This document shows positions 26,816 through 36,901 of a stretch of 64,000 bases of DNA, one piece after another (position 1 is the stretch's first letter; every line of letters begins with the position of its first letter). The DNA comes from Agromyces salentinus (GTDB taxonomy: Bacteria > Actinomycetota > Actinomycetes > Actinomycetales > Microbacteriaceae): positions 558,001-622,000 of the forward strand of contig NZ_WBIR01000001.1 in NCBI RefSeq assembly GCF_009749395.1, given 5' to 3'. The notes beneath the pieces were generated by a model, which saw only the letters and a list, made by a program, of their open reading frames with translations, was not told where the DNA came from and made no database searches. The translations under genes were made by a program, and so were the position numbers.

Positions 26816-26983
26816 GTGCTCATCCGGCGTTCTGCGCCACCGTGCCGATCACGCGGCGACGACCGCCCGCCTCGGCGCCGGCCGTCCGTCGCAACGCGCA
26901 GGCCGCGTGCTCGCAGAAATCATCGGCGGCGCGCCCATGCCACGCCGCCCCGACGCACTCGACCGGTGGCGGCATCCGCTCGG

Positions 26984-26989
26984 TACACT
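26984..26989 (+). promoter_or_regulatory. aspC -10 box TACACT, leaderless start
   Basis: TACACT ends 6 bases before GTG 26996 and there is no Shine-Dalgarno. A weak TCGACC -35 lies 19 bases upstream. Transcription should start at or next to the GTG. Confidence 0.55.
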
Positions 26990-26995
26990 TCTCGG

Positions 26996-28222
26996 GTGAC
27001 CGAGAAGCCGCGCCTTTCAGCCCGTATCGCCGCCATCGCCGAGTCCGCGACCCTGAAGGTCGACGCGAAGGCGAAGGCCCTGCAGGCCGAGGGGCGCCCG
27101 GTCATCTCCTACGCCGCGGGCGAGCCCGACTTCGCGACGCCCGACCACATCGTCGAGGCCGCGCTCGCGGCCGTGCACGACCCGAAGAACTACCGCTACA
27201 CGCCTGCCACGGGCCTGCCCGAGCTGCGGGAGGCCATCGCCGCGAAGACCCTGCGCGACTCGGGCCTCGAGGTCTCGCCCGGCCAGGTCGTCGTCACGAA
27301 CGGCGGCAAGCAGGCGGTCTACCAGGCCTTCCAGGTACTGCTCGACGCGGGCGACGAGGTGCTCGTGCCGACGCCCTACTGGACCACCTACCCCGAGGCG
27401 ATCAAGCTCGCGGGCGGCGTGCAGGTCGACGTGTTCGCCGGCTCCGACCAGGGCTACCTGGTCACGGTCGAGCAGCTCGAGGCCGCACGCACCGAACGCA
27501 CGAAGGTCCTGCTGTTCGTGTCGCCGTCCAACCCGACCGGCGCCGTGTACTCGCCCGAGCAGACCCGCGCCATCGGCGAGTGGGCGCTCGAGCACGGCAT
27601 CTGGGTCGTCTCCGACGAGATCTACCAGAACCTCATGTACGCCCCCATCGACGGCGACCTGGATGCCCCCGCCCCGCGGGCCGTCTCCATCGTCGAGGCG
27701 GTGCCGGGCCTCGCAAACCAGGCGATCCTGGTGAACGGCGTCGCGAAGACCTACGCCATGACCGGCTGGCGCCTCGGCTGGATGGTCGGCCCGGCCGACG
27801 TCATCAAGGGCGCCGCGAACCTGCAGTCGCACCTCACCTCGAACGTCTCGAACATCTCCCAGCGGGCGGCCATCGCCGCGCTCAACGGCCCGCAGGACGC
27901 GGTCGAGGAGATGCGTCGGGCCTTCGACCGGCGCCGACGGCTCATCGTCTCGGAGCTCTCGAAGATCGACGGGCTCACCGTCCCGGTCCCCGAGGGCGCG
28001 TTCTACGTCTATCCCGACCTCACCGGGCTCCTCGGCCGCGAGTGGGGCGGCGTCACGCCGACGAACTCCCTCGAACTCGCGGACCTGATCCTCGACCAGG
28101 CCGAGGTCGCGGCGGTTCCCGGCGAGGCGTTCGGGCCGAGCGGGTTCCTCCGGCTCAGCTACGCTCTGGGCGATGCCCCGCTGCTCGAGGGCGTGCAGCG
28201 CCTGCAGCGCCTCTTCGGCTAG
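26996..28222 (+). CDS. aspC: PLP-dependent aspartate-type aminotransferase (class I)
   Basis: This 408-residue fold-type I aminotransferase should interconvert aspartate and oxaloacetate using glutamate/2-oxoglutarate. Diagnostic parts: [15 protein letters not shown] (~35-49), [47 protein letters not shown], and the PLP lysine in [16 protein letters not shown] (~250). FLRLSYA near the end holds the substrate-carboxylate arginine. GTG 26996 is favoured because the TACACT box leaves no room for an upstream start. Downstream is a 13-base-pair terminator. The prephenate-aminotransferase subgroup is an alternative. Confidence 0.92.
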   Translation: MTEKPRLSARIAAIAESATLKVDAKAKALQAEGRPVISYAAGEPDFATPDHIVEAALAAVHDPKNYRYTPATGLPELREAIAAKTLRDSGLEVSPGQVVVTNGGKQAVYQAFQVLLDAGDEVLVPTPYWTTYPEAIKLAGGVQVDVFAGSDQGYLVTVEQLEAARTERTKVLLFVSPSNPTGAVYSPEQTRAIGEWALEHGIWVVSDEIYQNLMYAPIDGDLDAPAPRAVSIVEAVPGLANQAILVNGVAKTYAMTGWRLGWMVGPADVIKGAANLQSHLTSNVSNISQRAAIAALNGPQDAVEEMRRAFDRRRRLIVSELSKIDGLTVPVPEGAFYVYPDLTGLLGREWGGVTPTNSLELADLILDQAEVAAVPGEAFGPSGFLRLSYALGDAPLLEGVQRLQRLFG

Positions 28223-28225
28223 GCC

Positions 28226-28286
28226 GACGAGCCCGGACGCACCGACCCCCGACGGACAGGCCCGGACGCAGACGAGCCCGGACGCA
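28226..28286. repeat. short direct repeats after aspC
   Basis: GACGAGCCCGGACGCA occurs at 28226-28241 and again at 28271-28286, with a third partial copy (GCCCGGACGCA) ending at 28270. They lie between the aspC stop and its terminator and encode nothing obvious. Confidence 0.7.
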
Positions 28287-28304
28287 AGGCCTCCGAACAC
28301 ACGA

Positions 28305-28338
28305 GAACGCCCGCACTCCCCCTAGAGTGCGGGCGTTC
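28305..28338. terminator. bidirectional terminator between aspC and the CsbD gene
   Basis: GAACGCCCGCACT and AGTGCGGGCGTTC pair perfectly (13 base pairs) around an 8-base loop. It lies between two convergent genes and probably serves both. Confidence 0.8.
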
Positions 28339-28382
28339 CCGCCGTCATCTCCCGGGCTCACCGACCGGCGGCCCCGGAGAGC

Positions 28383-28556
28383 TCAGTGCTTGAAGGCGTC
28401 CTTGACGTCTTCACCAGCGTTCTTGAGGTCCGCCTTCGCCTGGTCGGCCTTGCCTTCGGCAACCTTCGAGTCGTCGTCGGTCATCTTGCCGTGGGCTTCC
28501 TTCGCCTTGCCCTTGAGGTCTTCGGCGGTGTTCTCGATACGGTCATCGATCCCCAT
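28383..28556 (-). CDS. CsbD-family stress protein
   Basis: This is a 57-residue hydrophilic, lysine- and aspartate-rich protein with the CsbD pattern: GIDDRIENTAEDLKGKAKEA, then a second copy-like stretch KADQAKADLKNAGEDVKDAF. CsbD proteins are small general-stress proteins without a known enzymatic role. ATG 28556 follows GAAGGGAG. Monocistronic, convergent with aspC. Confidence 0.9.
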   Translation of the reverse strand: MGIDDRIENTAEDLKGKAKEAHGKMTDDDSKVAEGKADQAKADLKNAGEDVKDAFKH

Positions 28557-28724
28557 GTTGGACTCCCTTCGCGAGCGGGCGGCGGTCTGCCGTGCTCGAT
28601 GACCAGTCAACCTCGTGCACGCGAGAAACGACTAGGGGTTGAGTTCACAGCGGGAATCGTCTAGCGCCTTCCGTGTCGCCCGAACCGGCCGCGTCCCGCG
28701 CTCGTCCCGACGATTCGCGCGACG

Positions 28725-29630
28725 TCACGCGCCGTGGGAACGCTCGGGTGCGAGCGCGCTCGCTGCCTCGACCGCGAGGGCGTCCGCGACCGCGTCGAGC
28801 AACGGCGATCGCAGGTTCCACTGCTGCCAGTACAGCGGCACGTCGACGGGCGGTCCGCCCAGGCGTACCAGGTCGCCCGCGGCGAGTTCCTCGGTCGATT
28901 GGAATCCCGGGAGCAGGCCCCATCCGAGACCGAGCTTGACGGCGGAGGCGAAGTCGCTGGACGCGGGCACGAAGTGCCGGGAGGGCTGCGACGGGTCCAC
29001 GCCCCGCTCCGAGAGGTACTGGCGCTGCAGGTCGTCACGGCGGTCGAATTCCACGATCGGCGCGGCCGCGAAGGCGTCCGCACCGTCGGGAAGACCCCAC
29101 CGCGCAGCGAACTCGGGCGTCGCCACGGCTTCGTACCGCATGGTCCCGAGCGGGCGCACGAGGCATCCGGCCACCGGCGTCGCCTGCGAGGTCACCGCAC
29201 CCATGACGGTCCCGGACTCGAGCAGGCCGGCCGTGAAGTCCTGATCGTCGCGGTGCAGGTCGAAGACCACCGGATGCCGCCGCGCGACGCGCGCGAGCGC
29301 CGGCAGGAACCAGGTGGCGAGCGAGTCGGCGTTCACCGCGAGCGGCAGCGCGACGGGCCTGACCGGCTCGGCCTCGAGGCCGAACTCGGCGAGGGTGTCG
29401 TGCTCGAGCAGGGCGAGCTGGCGCGTGAGCCGCACGACGGCGGCACCGGCGTCCGTCGCCCTGGCCGGCTTCGAGCGCACGACCAGCACCCGACCGAGCT
29501 GCTGCTCGAGCGCCTTGATGCGCTGCGACACGGCCGACGGCGTGACGTTGAGCCGACGGGCGGCGGCGTCGAAGGTGCCCTCGTCGATGACGGCGGCGAG
29601 CGTGCGGGCGAGGTCGAGCGGGATCTCCAT
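28725..29630 (-). CDS. lysG: LysR-family regulator LysG/ArgP
   Basis: This 301-residue LysR-type regulator is divergent from a LysE/ArgO exporter, the standard arrangement in which LysG activates the exporter when lysine or arginine accumulates. The winged helix is at 1-60 (TLAAVIDEGTFDAAARRLNVTPSAVSQRIKALEQQLGRVLV). The effector domain includes LAVNADSLATWFLPAL, GAVTSQATPVAGC and LGLGWGLLP, closely like Corynebacterium LysG. ATG 29630 was chosen over an upstream TTG because the helix follows directly. TAGCGT lies 8 bases upstream and there is no Shine-Dalgarno, so the transcript may be leaderless. Confidence 0.92.
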   Translation of the reverse strand: MEIPLDLARTLAAVIDEGTFDAAARRLNVTPSAVSQRIKALEQQLGRVLVVRSKPARATDAGAAVVRLTRQLALLEHDTLAEFGLEAEPVRPVALPLAVNADSLATWFLPALARVARRHPVVFDLHRDDQDFTAGLLESGTVMGAVTSQATPVAGCLVRPLGTMRYEAVATPEFAARWGLPDGADAFAAAPIVEFDRRDDLQRQYLSERGVDPSQPSRHFVPASSDFASAVKLGLGWGLLPGFQSTEELAAGDLVRLGGPPVDVPLYWQQWNLRSPLLDAVADALAVEAASALAPERSHGA

Positions 29631-29689
29631 GTGAAGCAACGCTAATGCTTCTGAAGGAACCTGAGCTGGATTGATGCCATCACGAGACC

Positions 29690-29695
29690 TACGCT
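29690..29695 (+). promoter_or_regulatory. lysE -10 box TACGCT, leaderless start
   Basis: TACGCT ends 6 bases before GTG 29702. The LysG and LysE promoters lie back to back within 71 bases, so a LysG site between them would control both. Confidence 0.5.
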
Positions 29696-29701
29696 CGAAC
29701 C

Positions 29702-30418
29702 GTGCCCCTCTCCATCGTCCTCGCCGGATTCGGCCTCGGCCTCTCGCTCATCATCGCCATCGGCGCGCAGAACCTCTTCGTGCTTCGCCAGGGCGTGCGA
29801 CGCGAGCACGTCTTCGCCGTGGCGGCCGTCTGCGCCCTCAGCGACCTGGCGCTCATCATCGCCGGCGTCTCGGGGATCGGTGCGGTGCTGCAGGCCGTGC
29901 CGTGGCTCGTCGAGGCCGTCCGCTGGGCGGGCGCGGCGTTCCTCATCACGTACGGCCTGCTCGCCGTGAAGCGCGTCGTGCGGCCGAGCGGCGAAGCCCT
30001 CGAGGTCGAGCCGGATGCCGCCGCCGGCGCGATCGGCGACGGACCGACCGACTCGGCGACGAGCGAGGGGCACGCGGCATCCGCGACCCCGACGCTCGTG
30101 CGCCCCAAGACGGCGGGGCCGCGGCGCACGGGACTCGCCGCGGCCCTGCTGACCTGCCTCGCGCTGACCTGGCTGAACCCGCACGTCTACCTCGACACCG
30201 TGTTCCTGCTCGGGTCCATCGCGAACACGCACGGCGACGACCGCTGGGCGTTCGCCGTGGGCGCCGGACTCGCGAGCATCGTCTGGTTCTTCGCACTCGC
30301 CTACGGGTCGCGGCTGCTCGGCGGCGTGCTCGGCAGCCCGCGCGCCTGGCGCGTGCTCGACGGCGTGATCGCCGTCGTCATGATCACGCTCGGCGTCATG
30401 CTCGTGCTGCCGCACTGA
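29702..30418 (+). CDS. lysE: LysE/ArgO-type basic amino-acid exporter
   Basis: This 238-residue membrane protein belongs to the LysE family, exporting lysine and/or arginine. About six membrane spans are seen: IVLAGFGLGLSLIIAIGAQNLFVLRQG (with the GAQN signature), VAAVCALSDLALIIAGV, AAFLITYGLLAVK, TCLALTWLNPHVYLD, FAVGAGLASIVWFF and VIAVVMITLGVMLVL. Between spans 3 and 4 is an unusually long hydrophilic loop of ~45 residues (~100-145), acidic then Pro/Lys-rich. GTG 29702 is set by the TACGCT box. Expression is expected to depend on the adjacent LysG. Confidence 0.93.
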   Translation: MPLSIVLAGFGLGLSLIIAIGAQNLFVLRQGVRREHVFAVAAVCALSDLALIIAGVSGIGAVLQAVPWLVEAVRWAGAAFLITYGLLAVKRVVRPSGEALEVEPDAAAGAIGDGPTDSATSEGHAASATPTLVRPKTAGPRRTGLAAALLTCLALTWLNPHVYLDTVFLLGSIANTHGDDRWAFAVGAGLASIVWFFALAYGSRLLGGVLGSPRAWRVLDGVIAVVMITLGVMLVLPH

Positions 30419-30486
30419 CGCCCCGACGTGGCCCCGCGGGCGCCCGGGACGGCGGGCCGCCCACGCGCGGCCCGCCGCGGCATCCG

Positions 30487-30834
30487 CTACCGCTCGAATC
30501 CCTCGCTGAGGGGCCAGGCGCGGCGCAGCTCGATCCGGCCGAACCTGGCCATCGGATGCTTGGCCGCGACCTCGATCGCCTCGTCGAGGTCCCGCACCTC
30601 GATGACGTCGAAGCCCGCGATCCACTCCTTCGACTCGGTGAACGGGCCGTCGGTCACGAGCGCCTCATCGCCGCGCACCCGCACGGTCTTCGCGAACTCG
30701 GGCGGGCGCAGGCGATCGCCCGCGATCGAGATGCCGCGACGGGTCATCTCGGCGTCCCAGTCGGCCATGCCGTCCTCCTCGGCGACGTACGGCTCGGCGT
30801 CGGGGTCGTGCACGACGAACATCATGAACTCCAC
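30487..30834 (-). CDS. YCII/DGPF-domain protein
   Basis: This 115-residue protein has the YCII-related (DGPF) signature TDGPFTESKEWIAGFDVIE (~61-79) and the ending HPMARFGRIELR. DGPF proteins form dimeric ferredoxin-like folds, have no firmly known substrate, and are the hallmark neighbours of ECF42 sigma factors. GTG 30834 follows AAGGA and lies three bases after the stop of the preceding DGPF gene, so both are made from one mRNA driven by the promoter at 31218-31244. Confidence 0.9.
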   Translation of the reverse strand: MEFMMFVVHDPDAEPYVAEEDGMADWDAEMTRRGISIAGDRLRPPEFAKTVRVRGDEALVTDGPFTESKEWIAGFDVIEVRDLDEAIEVAAKHPMARFGRIELRRAWPLSEGFER

Positions 30835-30837
30835 GGC

Positions 30838-31182
30838 TCAGTCCTTCCCGTACAGAGTCCAGAAGGGCCGCAGTTCGAGGGCCCCGTGACGCGCGAGCAC
30901 GTCGCCCTTCGCGATCTCGACGGCCGTCTCGAGATCGGGGACCTCGAGCACGTCGTAGCCCGCAATCCACTCCTTGGACTCGGTGAACGGCCCGTCGGTG
31001 ACGATCGTCTCGCCGCCCCTGACCCGCACCGTCACGGCCTCGTCGACGGGCCGCAGGCGCATGGCCCGCTTCAGCACGCCCTGCTCGGCCATCGTGCGAT
31101 CCCACTCGGCCACGGCCTCCTGGTCGACCTCCCCCGGATCCACGTCGGGGTCGGCGACCACGAACATCATGATCTCCATCAT
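30838..31182 (-). CDS. YCII/DGPF-domain protein
   Basis: This 114-residue DGPF protein is a paralogue of its two neighbours, with TDGPFTESKEWIAGYDVLE (~66-84) and a similar MEIMMFVV start. ATG 31182 follows AAAGGAG by 6 bases. It is the first gene after the divergent ECF42-type promoter on this strand. Compared with the other copies it has a longer acidic segment (DPDVDPGEVDQEAVAEWD) near residue 12. Confidence 0.9.
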   Translation of the reverse strand: MMEIMMFVVADPDVDPGEVDQEAVAEWDRTMAEQGVLKRAMRLRPVDEAVTVRVRGGETIVTDGPFTESKEWIAGYDVLEVPDLETAVEIAKGDVLARHGALELRPFWTLYGKD

Positions 31183-31217
31183 GCTGCGCTCCTTTCTCGT
31201 CACGCGCTTTCCCCTGC

Positions 31218-31244
31218 GACGAACGGGGTACGGCGAAATCGACA
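31218..31244 (-). promoter_or_regulatory. ECF42-type promoter for two DGPF genes
   Basis: On the minus strand, TGTCGA (complement of 31239-31244) and CGTC (complement of 31218-31221) are exactly 17 bases apart. TGTCGA at -35 with a CGTC-type -10 is the motif described for ECF42 sigma factors. It reads towards the two DGPF genes at 30487-31182. The -10 context GTTCGTCGC is identical to that of the divergent promoter. Confidence 0.75.
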
Positions 31245-31325
31245 CGGTCGCGGCATCCGTTCCGGCCGGATCCGCCGAGGCTCGACGGGGGGGTCGAAGG
31301 ATTTCCACGCGGATGTCGCATGAGG

Positions 31326-31352
31326 TGTCGATTCATCCTGTCCTCGTTCGTC
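31326..31352 (+). promoter_or_regulatory. ECF42-type promoter for DGPF gene and sigma factor
   Basis: TGTCGA (31326-31331), 17 bases, then CGTC (31349-31352) in the context GTTCGTCGC. It lies 38 bases before the DGPF ATG at 31391 and drives that gene with the sigma-factor gene behind it, implying positive autoregulation. Confidence 0.75.
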
Positions 31353-31390
31353 GCCTGGGCATACCGTGAAACCGAGACCGAGGAGAACCG

Positions 31391-31729
31391 ATGCAGTACT
31401 TCATGTTCGTCGCGACCGACACGCAGCCCGACCGCTCCGGCGACGAGGGCATCCCCATCGAGCAGTGGGTCGCCGAGAACGACGAGCGGGGCACGCGGAT
31501 CGCCGGTGACCGGCTGCGCTCCATCGAGGACGCCACGCTGGTCCGGGTCCGCGACGGCGAGACCATCGTCACCGACGGGCCGTTCACCGAGTCGAAGGAG
31601 TGGATCGCCGGGTACGACATCCTCGACTGCCGCGACCTCGACGAGGCGATCGAGATCGCGTCGCGGCATCCGATGGCCAGGGGCGGTCGCATCGAGCTGC
31701 GCCCCTTCTGGACCGGAGACGGCGAGTGA
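31391..31729 (+). CDS. YCII/DGPF-domain protein
   Basis: This 112-residue DGPF protein with TDGPFTESKEWIAGYDIL (~57-74) starts at ATG 31391 after GAGGAG. It is followed after 7 bases by the ECF42 sigma-factor gene, so the two are co-transcribed. The three DGPF copies in this locus share the central motif almost word for word but differ at the N-terminal third, suggesting distinct ligands with a common fold. Confidence 0.92.
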   Translation: MQYFMFVATDTQPDRSGDEGIPIEQWVAENDERGTRIAGDRLRSIEDATLVRVRDGETIVTDGPFTESKEWIAGYDILDCRDLDEAIEIASRHPMARGGRIELRPFWTGDGE

Positions 31730-31736
31730 TCGGCGG

Positions 31737-33137
<1,401 letters not shown>

Positions 33138-33144
33138 CTCCCGA

Positions 33145-35844
33145 TCAGCCCGTGTTCTGCACGCCGGCGGCGACGCCGTTCACCGTGAGGAGCAGCAGGC
33201 GGTGGTGGTCGTCGCTCGGCACGTCGGCCTCGCCGGCGCGCACCGCCGCGAGCGCGCGCAGCTGCAGCAGCGAGAGCGCATCGACGTAGGGGCTGCGCAG
33301 TCGCACGGCCTTCGCGAGCACCGGGCGGGCGACGAGCAGCTCGTCGCTCTGCGTGACGCGGCCGAGCCAGGCCTTGGTCAGTCGCATCTCGTCGAGCACG
33401 AGCTCGGCGAGGTCGTCTCGGTCGCCGAGGGCGAGGTAGCGGGCCGCGATGCGCTCGTCGGTCTTCGCGAGCGACATCGAGAAGTTGTCGATCATGGCCG
33501 TGAACAGCGGCCACTCGGCGTACGCCTCGCGGAGCAGGGCCTCGTCACCGACGGACTCGAGCGCCGTGCCGAGGCCGAACCAGGCGGCGAGGTTGATGCG
33601 CGCCTGGCTCCAGGAGAACACCCACGGGATGGCACGGAGGTCGTCGAGCGACTCGACCGAGAGCCCGCGCCGCGCGGGGCGGGAACCGAGGGCGAGGTGG
33701 CCGACCTCCTCCATGGGCGTCACGTCGGCGAACCACGGGGCGAACCCGTCGGCCTTCACGAGCGAGTGGAAGCGGGCGCGGCTCGTCTCGTCGAGCCTCG
33801 CGGCGAGGGCGGCGAACTGCTCGTCGGCCGCCCGGTTGCGGGCCTCGTTCGAAGGGCTCCCGGCGAGGAGTGCGGCGGAGGCCATCTGCTCGAGGTGGCG
33901 CCTCGCGATCGCCGGGTCGCCGTACTGGGCGAAGATCACCTCGCCCTGCTCGGTGATCTTCAGGCGTCCGTCGACCGAGCCCGCGGGCTGCGCGAGCACG
34001 GCCTCGTTCGCCGGGCCGCCGCCACGGCCGAGGGCGCCGCCACGACCGTGGAAGAGGGTGAGCTCGATGTCGTTGCGGTGGGCCCACGCGGCGATGCGGG
34101 CCTGCGCACCGTGCAGTGCGAGGGTCGCCGAGACCGGGCCGACGTCCTTCGACGAGTCGGAGTAGCCGAGCATGACCTCGACCTTGCGGCCGGTGGCCGC
34201 GAGGCGCGCCTGCACCTGCTCGAGTTCGAGCATGCGGTCGAGGATGTCGACGCTCGCCTCGAGGTCGGCGAAGGTCTCGAACAGCGGCACGACGTCGATC
34301 GCGACGTCGTCGGCGGCGTCGCCGAGGGCGGCCGCCGCGAGCTCGTAGACGTTCGCGAGGTCCTCCGGGCTCTGCGTGAACGACACGATGTAGCGGCGGA
34401 CCGTGCGCACGCCGTAGCGGCGCTGCAGGTCGGCGATCACGCGGAACAGCGCGAGCACCTCCTCGGTCATCTCGCCGAGTTCGCCGCCCGCGCGGATCTC
34501 GGCGAGCGCCTGCCGGTGCACCTTCGAGTGCTGGCGCACCTCGAGCTCGGCGAGGTGGAAGCCGAAGGTCTCCGCCTGCCAGATGAGGTGCTGCAGCTCG
34601 CCGTTCGCGCTCCGGAGCGCGCCGCCGTGGCGGAGCGAGTCCTGCAGGACCCGGAGGTCGGCAAGCAGTGCCTCCGGCCCGTCGTAGGCGAGGTCGGCAT
34701 CGCCGCGACGCGTGGCCGCGATGCGCTCGGCGACGACGAGCAGCACGCGGCGGTGCGGTTCGTGCGGGGCGCGCGTGCCGATGGTCGCCGTCACCCGGGG
34801 CGCGAGCACCTGCTGCGCGGCGAGCAGGTCGGTGAGCTCGGCGGAGGGCGGGGTGTCCTGCGCGTCGAGCGTGAGGGTGCGGCCGATGCGCGACGCCGCC
34901 CGCTCGAGGCCGAGCAGCACGTGCTCGGCCGCGATGCCCGCCGCCTCCCGCGTGATCTCGGAGGTCACGTACGGGTTGCCGTCGCGGTCGCCGCCGATCC
35001 AGCTGCCCACCCGGAGGAACGCCGGCGCGATGGCCGGGCCCCGCCCTGCGGCATCCGGTTGCAGGCGGTCGTCGATGCTGCGGTACACCTGCGGGACGAC
35101 CTCGAACAGCGTCTGGTCGAAGACGCCCATCGCCGTGCGGACCTCGTCGAGGGGGGTCGGCCTCGTGGTGCGGATCGGGGCGGTGCGCCAGAGGATCTCG
35201 ATGTCCTCGAGCAGCCTGCGGTCGAGTTCGGCGACGGTGCGGTCGCCGGGGGCGAGGTCGTCGCGCTCGTCGATGAGCTCGCCGATGCGCCGGATGGCCG
35301 AGGCGATGGCCCGGCGACGGGCCTCGGTCGGATGCGCCGTGAGCACCGGGTGGAACCGCAGGCCGGCGACGCGGGCCCTGGCCTCGTCGACCCCGACCTC
35401 GTCGACGAGCAGTCGGATCGTCGCCGACAGCGACCCGTCGGTGCCGGCCGGCGTCGTGGCCGGGGCCTCGCCCGCCCGGGAATTGCGCTCGCGCTGCTCG
35501 GCGCGGGCACGCAGGATGCGCACGCGCTGGTGCTCCTCGGCGAGGTTCACGAGGTGGAAGTACACGGTGAACGCACGAGCCACCTCCTCGGCCCTCGACG
35601 GGTCGAAGGAGGCCGCGATGCGTTCGGCCTCGGCGAGCGCCGCGTCGTCCCGTGTCTCGTGGGCATGGATGGCGGCGTGCCGCAGCTGCTCGACATCGTC
35701 GAAGAGGGCCTGTCCGCCGGCCTCGACGAGGATGGTGCCGAGGAGCCCGCCGAGCAGGCTCACGTCGGCGCGGAACTGCGCGTCGATGTCGTTCACGACG
35801 AGTTCGCGGTCGCGGACGTAGGCGGATTCCGTCGTGTTGGGCAT
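33145..35844 (-). CDS. ppc: phosphoenolpyruvate carboxylase
   Basis: This 899-residue enzyme carboxylates PEP with bicarbonate to oxaloacetate, replenishing the TCA cycle. Catalytic blocks are visible: VLTAHPTEARRR (~150, active-site His), GYSDSSKDVGPVSA (~540) and FHGRGGALGRGGGP (~575). The conserved C-terminus ends QNTG, which contributes to the active site. ATG 35844 has no usable ribosome-binding site but is preceded by TAGTTT ending 6 bases upstream, implying a leaderless mRNA. The gene is convergent with the sigma-factor gene and divergent from the ABC transporter. Confidence 0.97.
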   Translation of the reverse strand: MPNTTESAYVRDRELVVNDIDAQFRADVSLLGGLLGTILVEAGGQALFDDVEQLRHAAIHAHETRDDAALAEAERIAASFDPSRAEEVARAFTVYFHLVNLAEEHQRVRILRARAEQRERNSRAGEAPATTPAGTDGSLSATIRLLVDEVGVDEARARVAGLRFHPVLTAHPTEARRRAIASAIRRIGELIDERDDLAPGDRTVAELDRRLLEDIEILWRTAPIRTTRPTPLDEVRTAMGVFDQTLFEVVPQVYRSIDDRLQPDAAGRGPAIAPAFLRVGSWIGGDRDGNPYVTSEITREAAGIAAEHVLLGLERAASRIGRTLTLDAQDTPPSAELTDLLAAQQVLAPRVTATIGTRAPHEPHRRVLLVVAERIAATRRGDADLAYDGPEALLADLRVLQDSLRHGGALRSANGELQHLIWQAETFGFHLAELEVRQHSKVHRQALAEIRAGGELGEMTEEVLALFRVIADLQRRYGVRTVRRYIVSFTQSPEDLANVYELAAAALGDAADDVAIDVVPLFETFADLEASVDILDRMLELEQVQARLAATGRKVEVMLGYSDSSKDVGPVSATLALHGAQARIAAWAHRNDIELTLFHGRGGALGRGGGPANEAVLAQPAGSVDGRLKITEQGEVIFAQYGDPAIARRHLEQMASAALLAGSPSNEARNRAADEQFAALAARLDETSRARFHSLVKADGFAPWFADVTPMEEVGHLALGSRPARRGLSVESLDDLRAIPWVFSWSQARINLAAWFGLGTALESVGDEALLREAYAEWPLFTAMIDNFSMSLAKTDERIAARYLALGDRDDLAELVLDEMRLTKAWLGRVTQSDELLVARPVLAKAVRLRSPYVDALSLLQLRALAAVRAGEADVPSDDHHRLLLLTVNGVAAGVQNTG

Positions 35845-35850
35845 TCCTCG

Positions 35851-35856
35851 AAACTA
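35851..35856 (-). promoter_or_regulatory. ppc -10 box TAGTTT, leaderless start
   Basis: On the minus strand TAGTTT ends 6 bases before the ppc ATG. The bases between read CGAGGA, too close to the ATG to act as a Shine-Dalgarno. Confidence 0.45.
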
Positions 35857-35956
35857 CTGCGGGCGACCGGTGGGCCCGAAATCCTGTAACACGCTGTTTC
35901 CGGGAATCAACCGGAAGGGGGTGTCGGTCGGCGCGCTGAGCCGTCAGGCTCGACCC

Positions 35957-36901
35957 ATGGATGGATCATCAGCCGATACCGCCGTGCGGATCCGCGGTCT
36001 CCGCAAGGTCTACGGCGGCATCGCCGCGGTCGACGGCATCGACCTCGACATCCGCCGTGGCGAGACCTTCGCCCTGCTCGGTCCGAACGGGGCGGGCAAG
36101 TCGACGACCGTCGAGATCCTCGAGGGCTACCGTTCGCGCACGGCCGGCGAGGTCGAGGTGCTCGGGGTCGATCCCGCCCGCGGCGGACGTGACTGGAAGT
36201 CCCGCATCGGCATCGTGCTGCAGACCGGTGGCGAGACCGGCCTCTTGACCGTGCGGGAGGTGCTGCACCACTTCGCGGGGCTCTACCCGAACCCGCGCCG
36301 CATCGACGACGTGATCGCGGCCGTCGGCCTCGAGGCCAAGGCGAACGTGCGCGTCGCCAAGCTCTCGGGCGGGCAGCAACGTCGGGTCGACGTCGCCCTG
36401 GGCATCGTCGGGCGGCCCGAGCTGCTGTTCCTCGACGAGCCGACCACCGGATTCGACCCGGAGGCGCGCCAGCAGTTCTGGGAGCTCATCCGCTCCCTGA
36501 AGGCCGAGGGCACCACCATCCTGCTCACGACGCACTACCTCGACGAGGCCGCCCGGCTCGCGGACCGTGCGGGCGTCATCGCCGGCGGGCGCCTGCTCGA
36601 CGTCGGCGGCATCCAGGAGATCGGCGGCGCCGAGGCCCGCGTCCCGGTCGTCCGCTGGAACGATGCCGAGGGGCGGCCGCACGAGGTGCGCACCCACGAG
36701 CCCGGCCGCGTCGTGGCCTCCATCGTCTCGGCGCTCGGCGGGGAGCCGCGGGCGCTCGAGGTGATCCGGCCGACGCTCGAGGACGTCTACCTCGGCCTCG
36801 TCCGCGGTGCCGAGGCGGCGACCGCGACCCCGGATCCGCCTTCCGGCACCGCGATCGCCACGCCCGCACCGACCCCCGACGCCGAGGAGCCGGCAGCATG
36901 A
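35957..36901 (+). CDS. ABC-2-type exporter ATP-binding protein
   Basis: This 314-residue ABC ATPase has Walker A in LLGPNGAGKSTT (~36-47), the Q-loop at VLQTGGETG, the signature AKLSGGQQRRVDVALG (~135), Walker B LLFLDEPTTGFDP (~158) and the H-loop TTHYLDEA. DrrA/CcmA-type features and a ~70-residue C-terminal extension are present. ATG 35957 begins MDGSSAD; no strong ribosome-binding site is seen. Its stop overlaps the permease start (ATGA), so the two proteins form one exporter of unknown substrate, plausibly a drug or lipid. Confidence 0.93.
   Translation: MDGSSADTAVRIRGLRKVYGGIAAVDGIDLDIRRGETFALLGPNGAGKSTTVEILEGYRSRTAGEVEVLGVDPARGGRDWKSRIGIVLQTGGETGLLTVREVLHHFAGLYPNPRRIDDVIAAVGLEAKANVRVAKLSGGQQRRVDVALGIVGRPELLFLDEPTTGFDPEARQQFWELIRSLKAEGTTILLTTHYLDEAARLADRAGVIAGGRLLDVGGIQEIGGAEARVPVVRWNDAEGRPHEVRTHEPGRVVASIVSALGGEPRALEVIRPTLEDVYLGLVRGAEAATATPDPPSGTAIATPAPTPDAEEPAA

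Larger units (their letters stand above)
26618..26995. other. divergent regulatory region, GH123 operon and aspC
   Basis: No gene is seen in these 378 bases. They separate the minus-strand glycosidase operon from the plus-strand aminotransferase. They hold an operator-like inverted repeat (26793-26815), a CAACGTTG palindrome near 26658, the tandem words TTTCAGG TTTCAGG near 26710, and the aspC -10 box (26984-26989). A confident promoter for the glycosidase operon could not be picked. Confidence 0.6.

Noticed and set aside
29631-29701. Lysine riboswitch before lysE
   Set aside because: The leaderless TACGCT start leaves no 5' leader, and the LysG regulator next door explains control.
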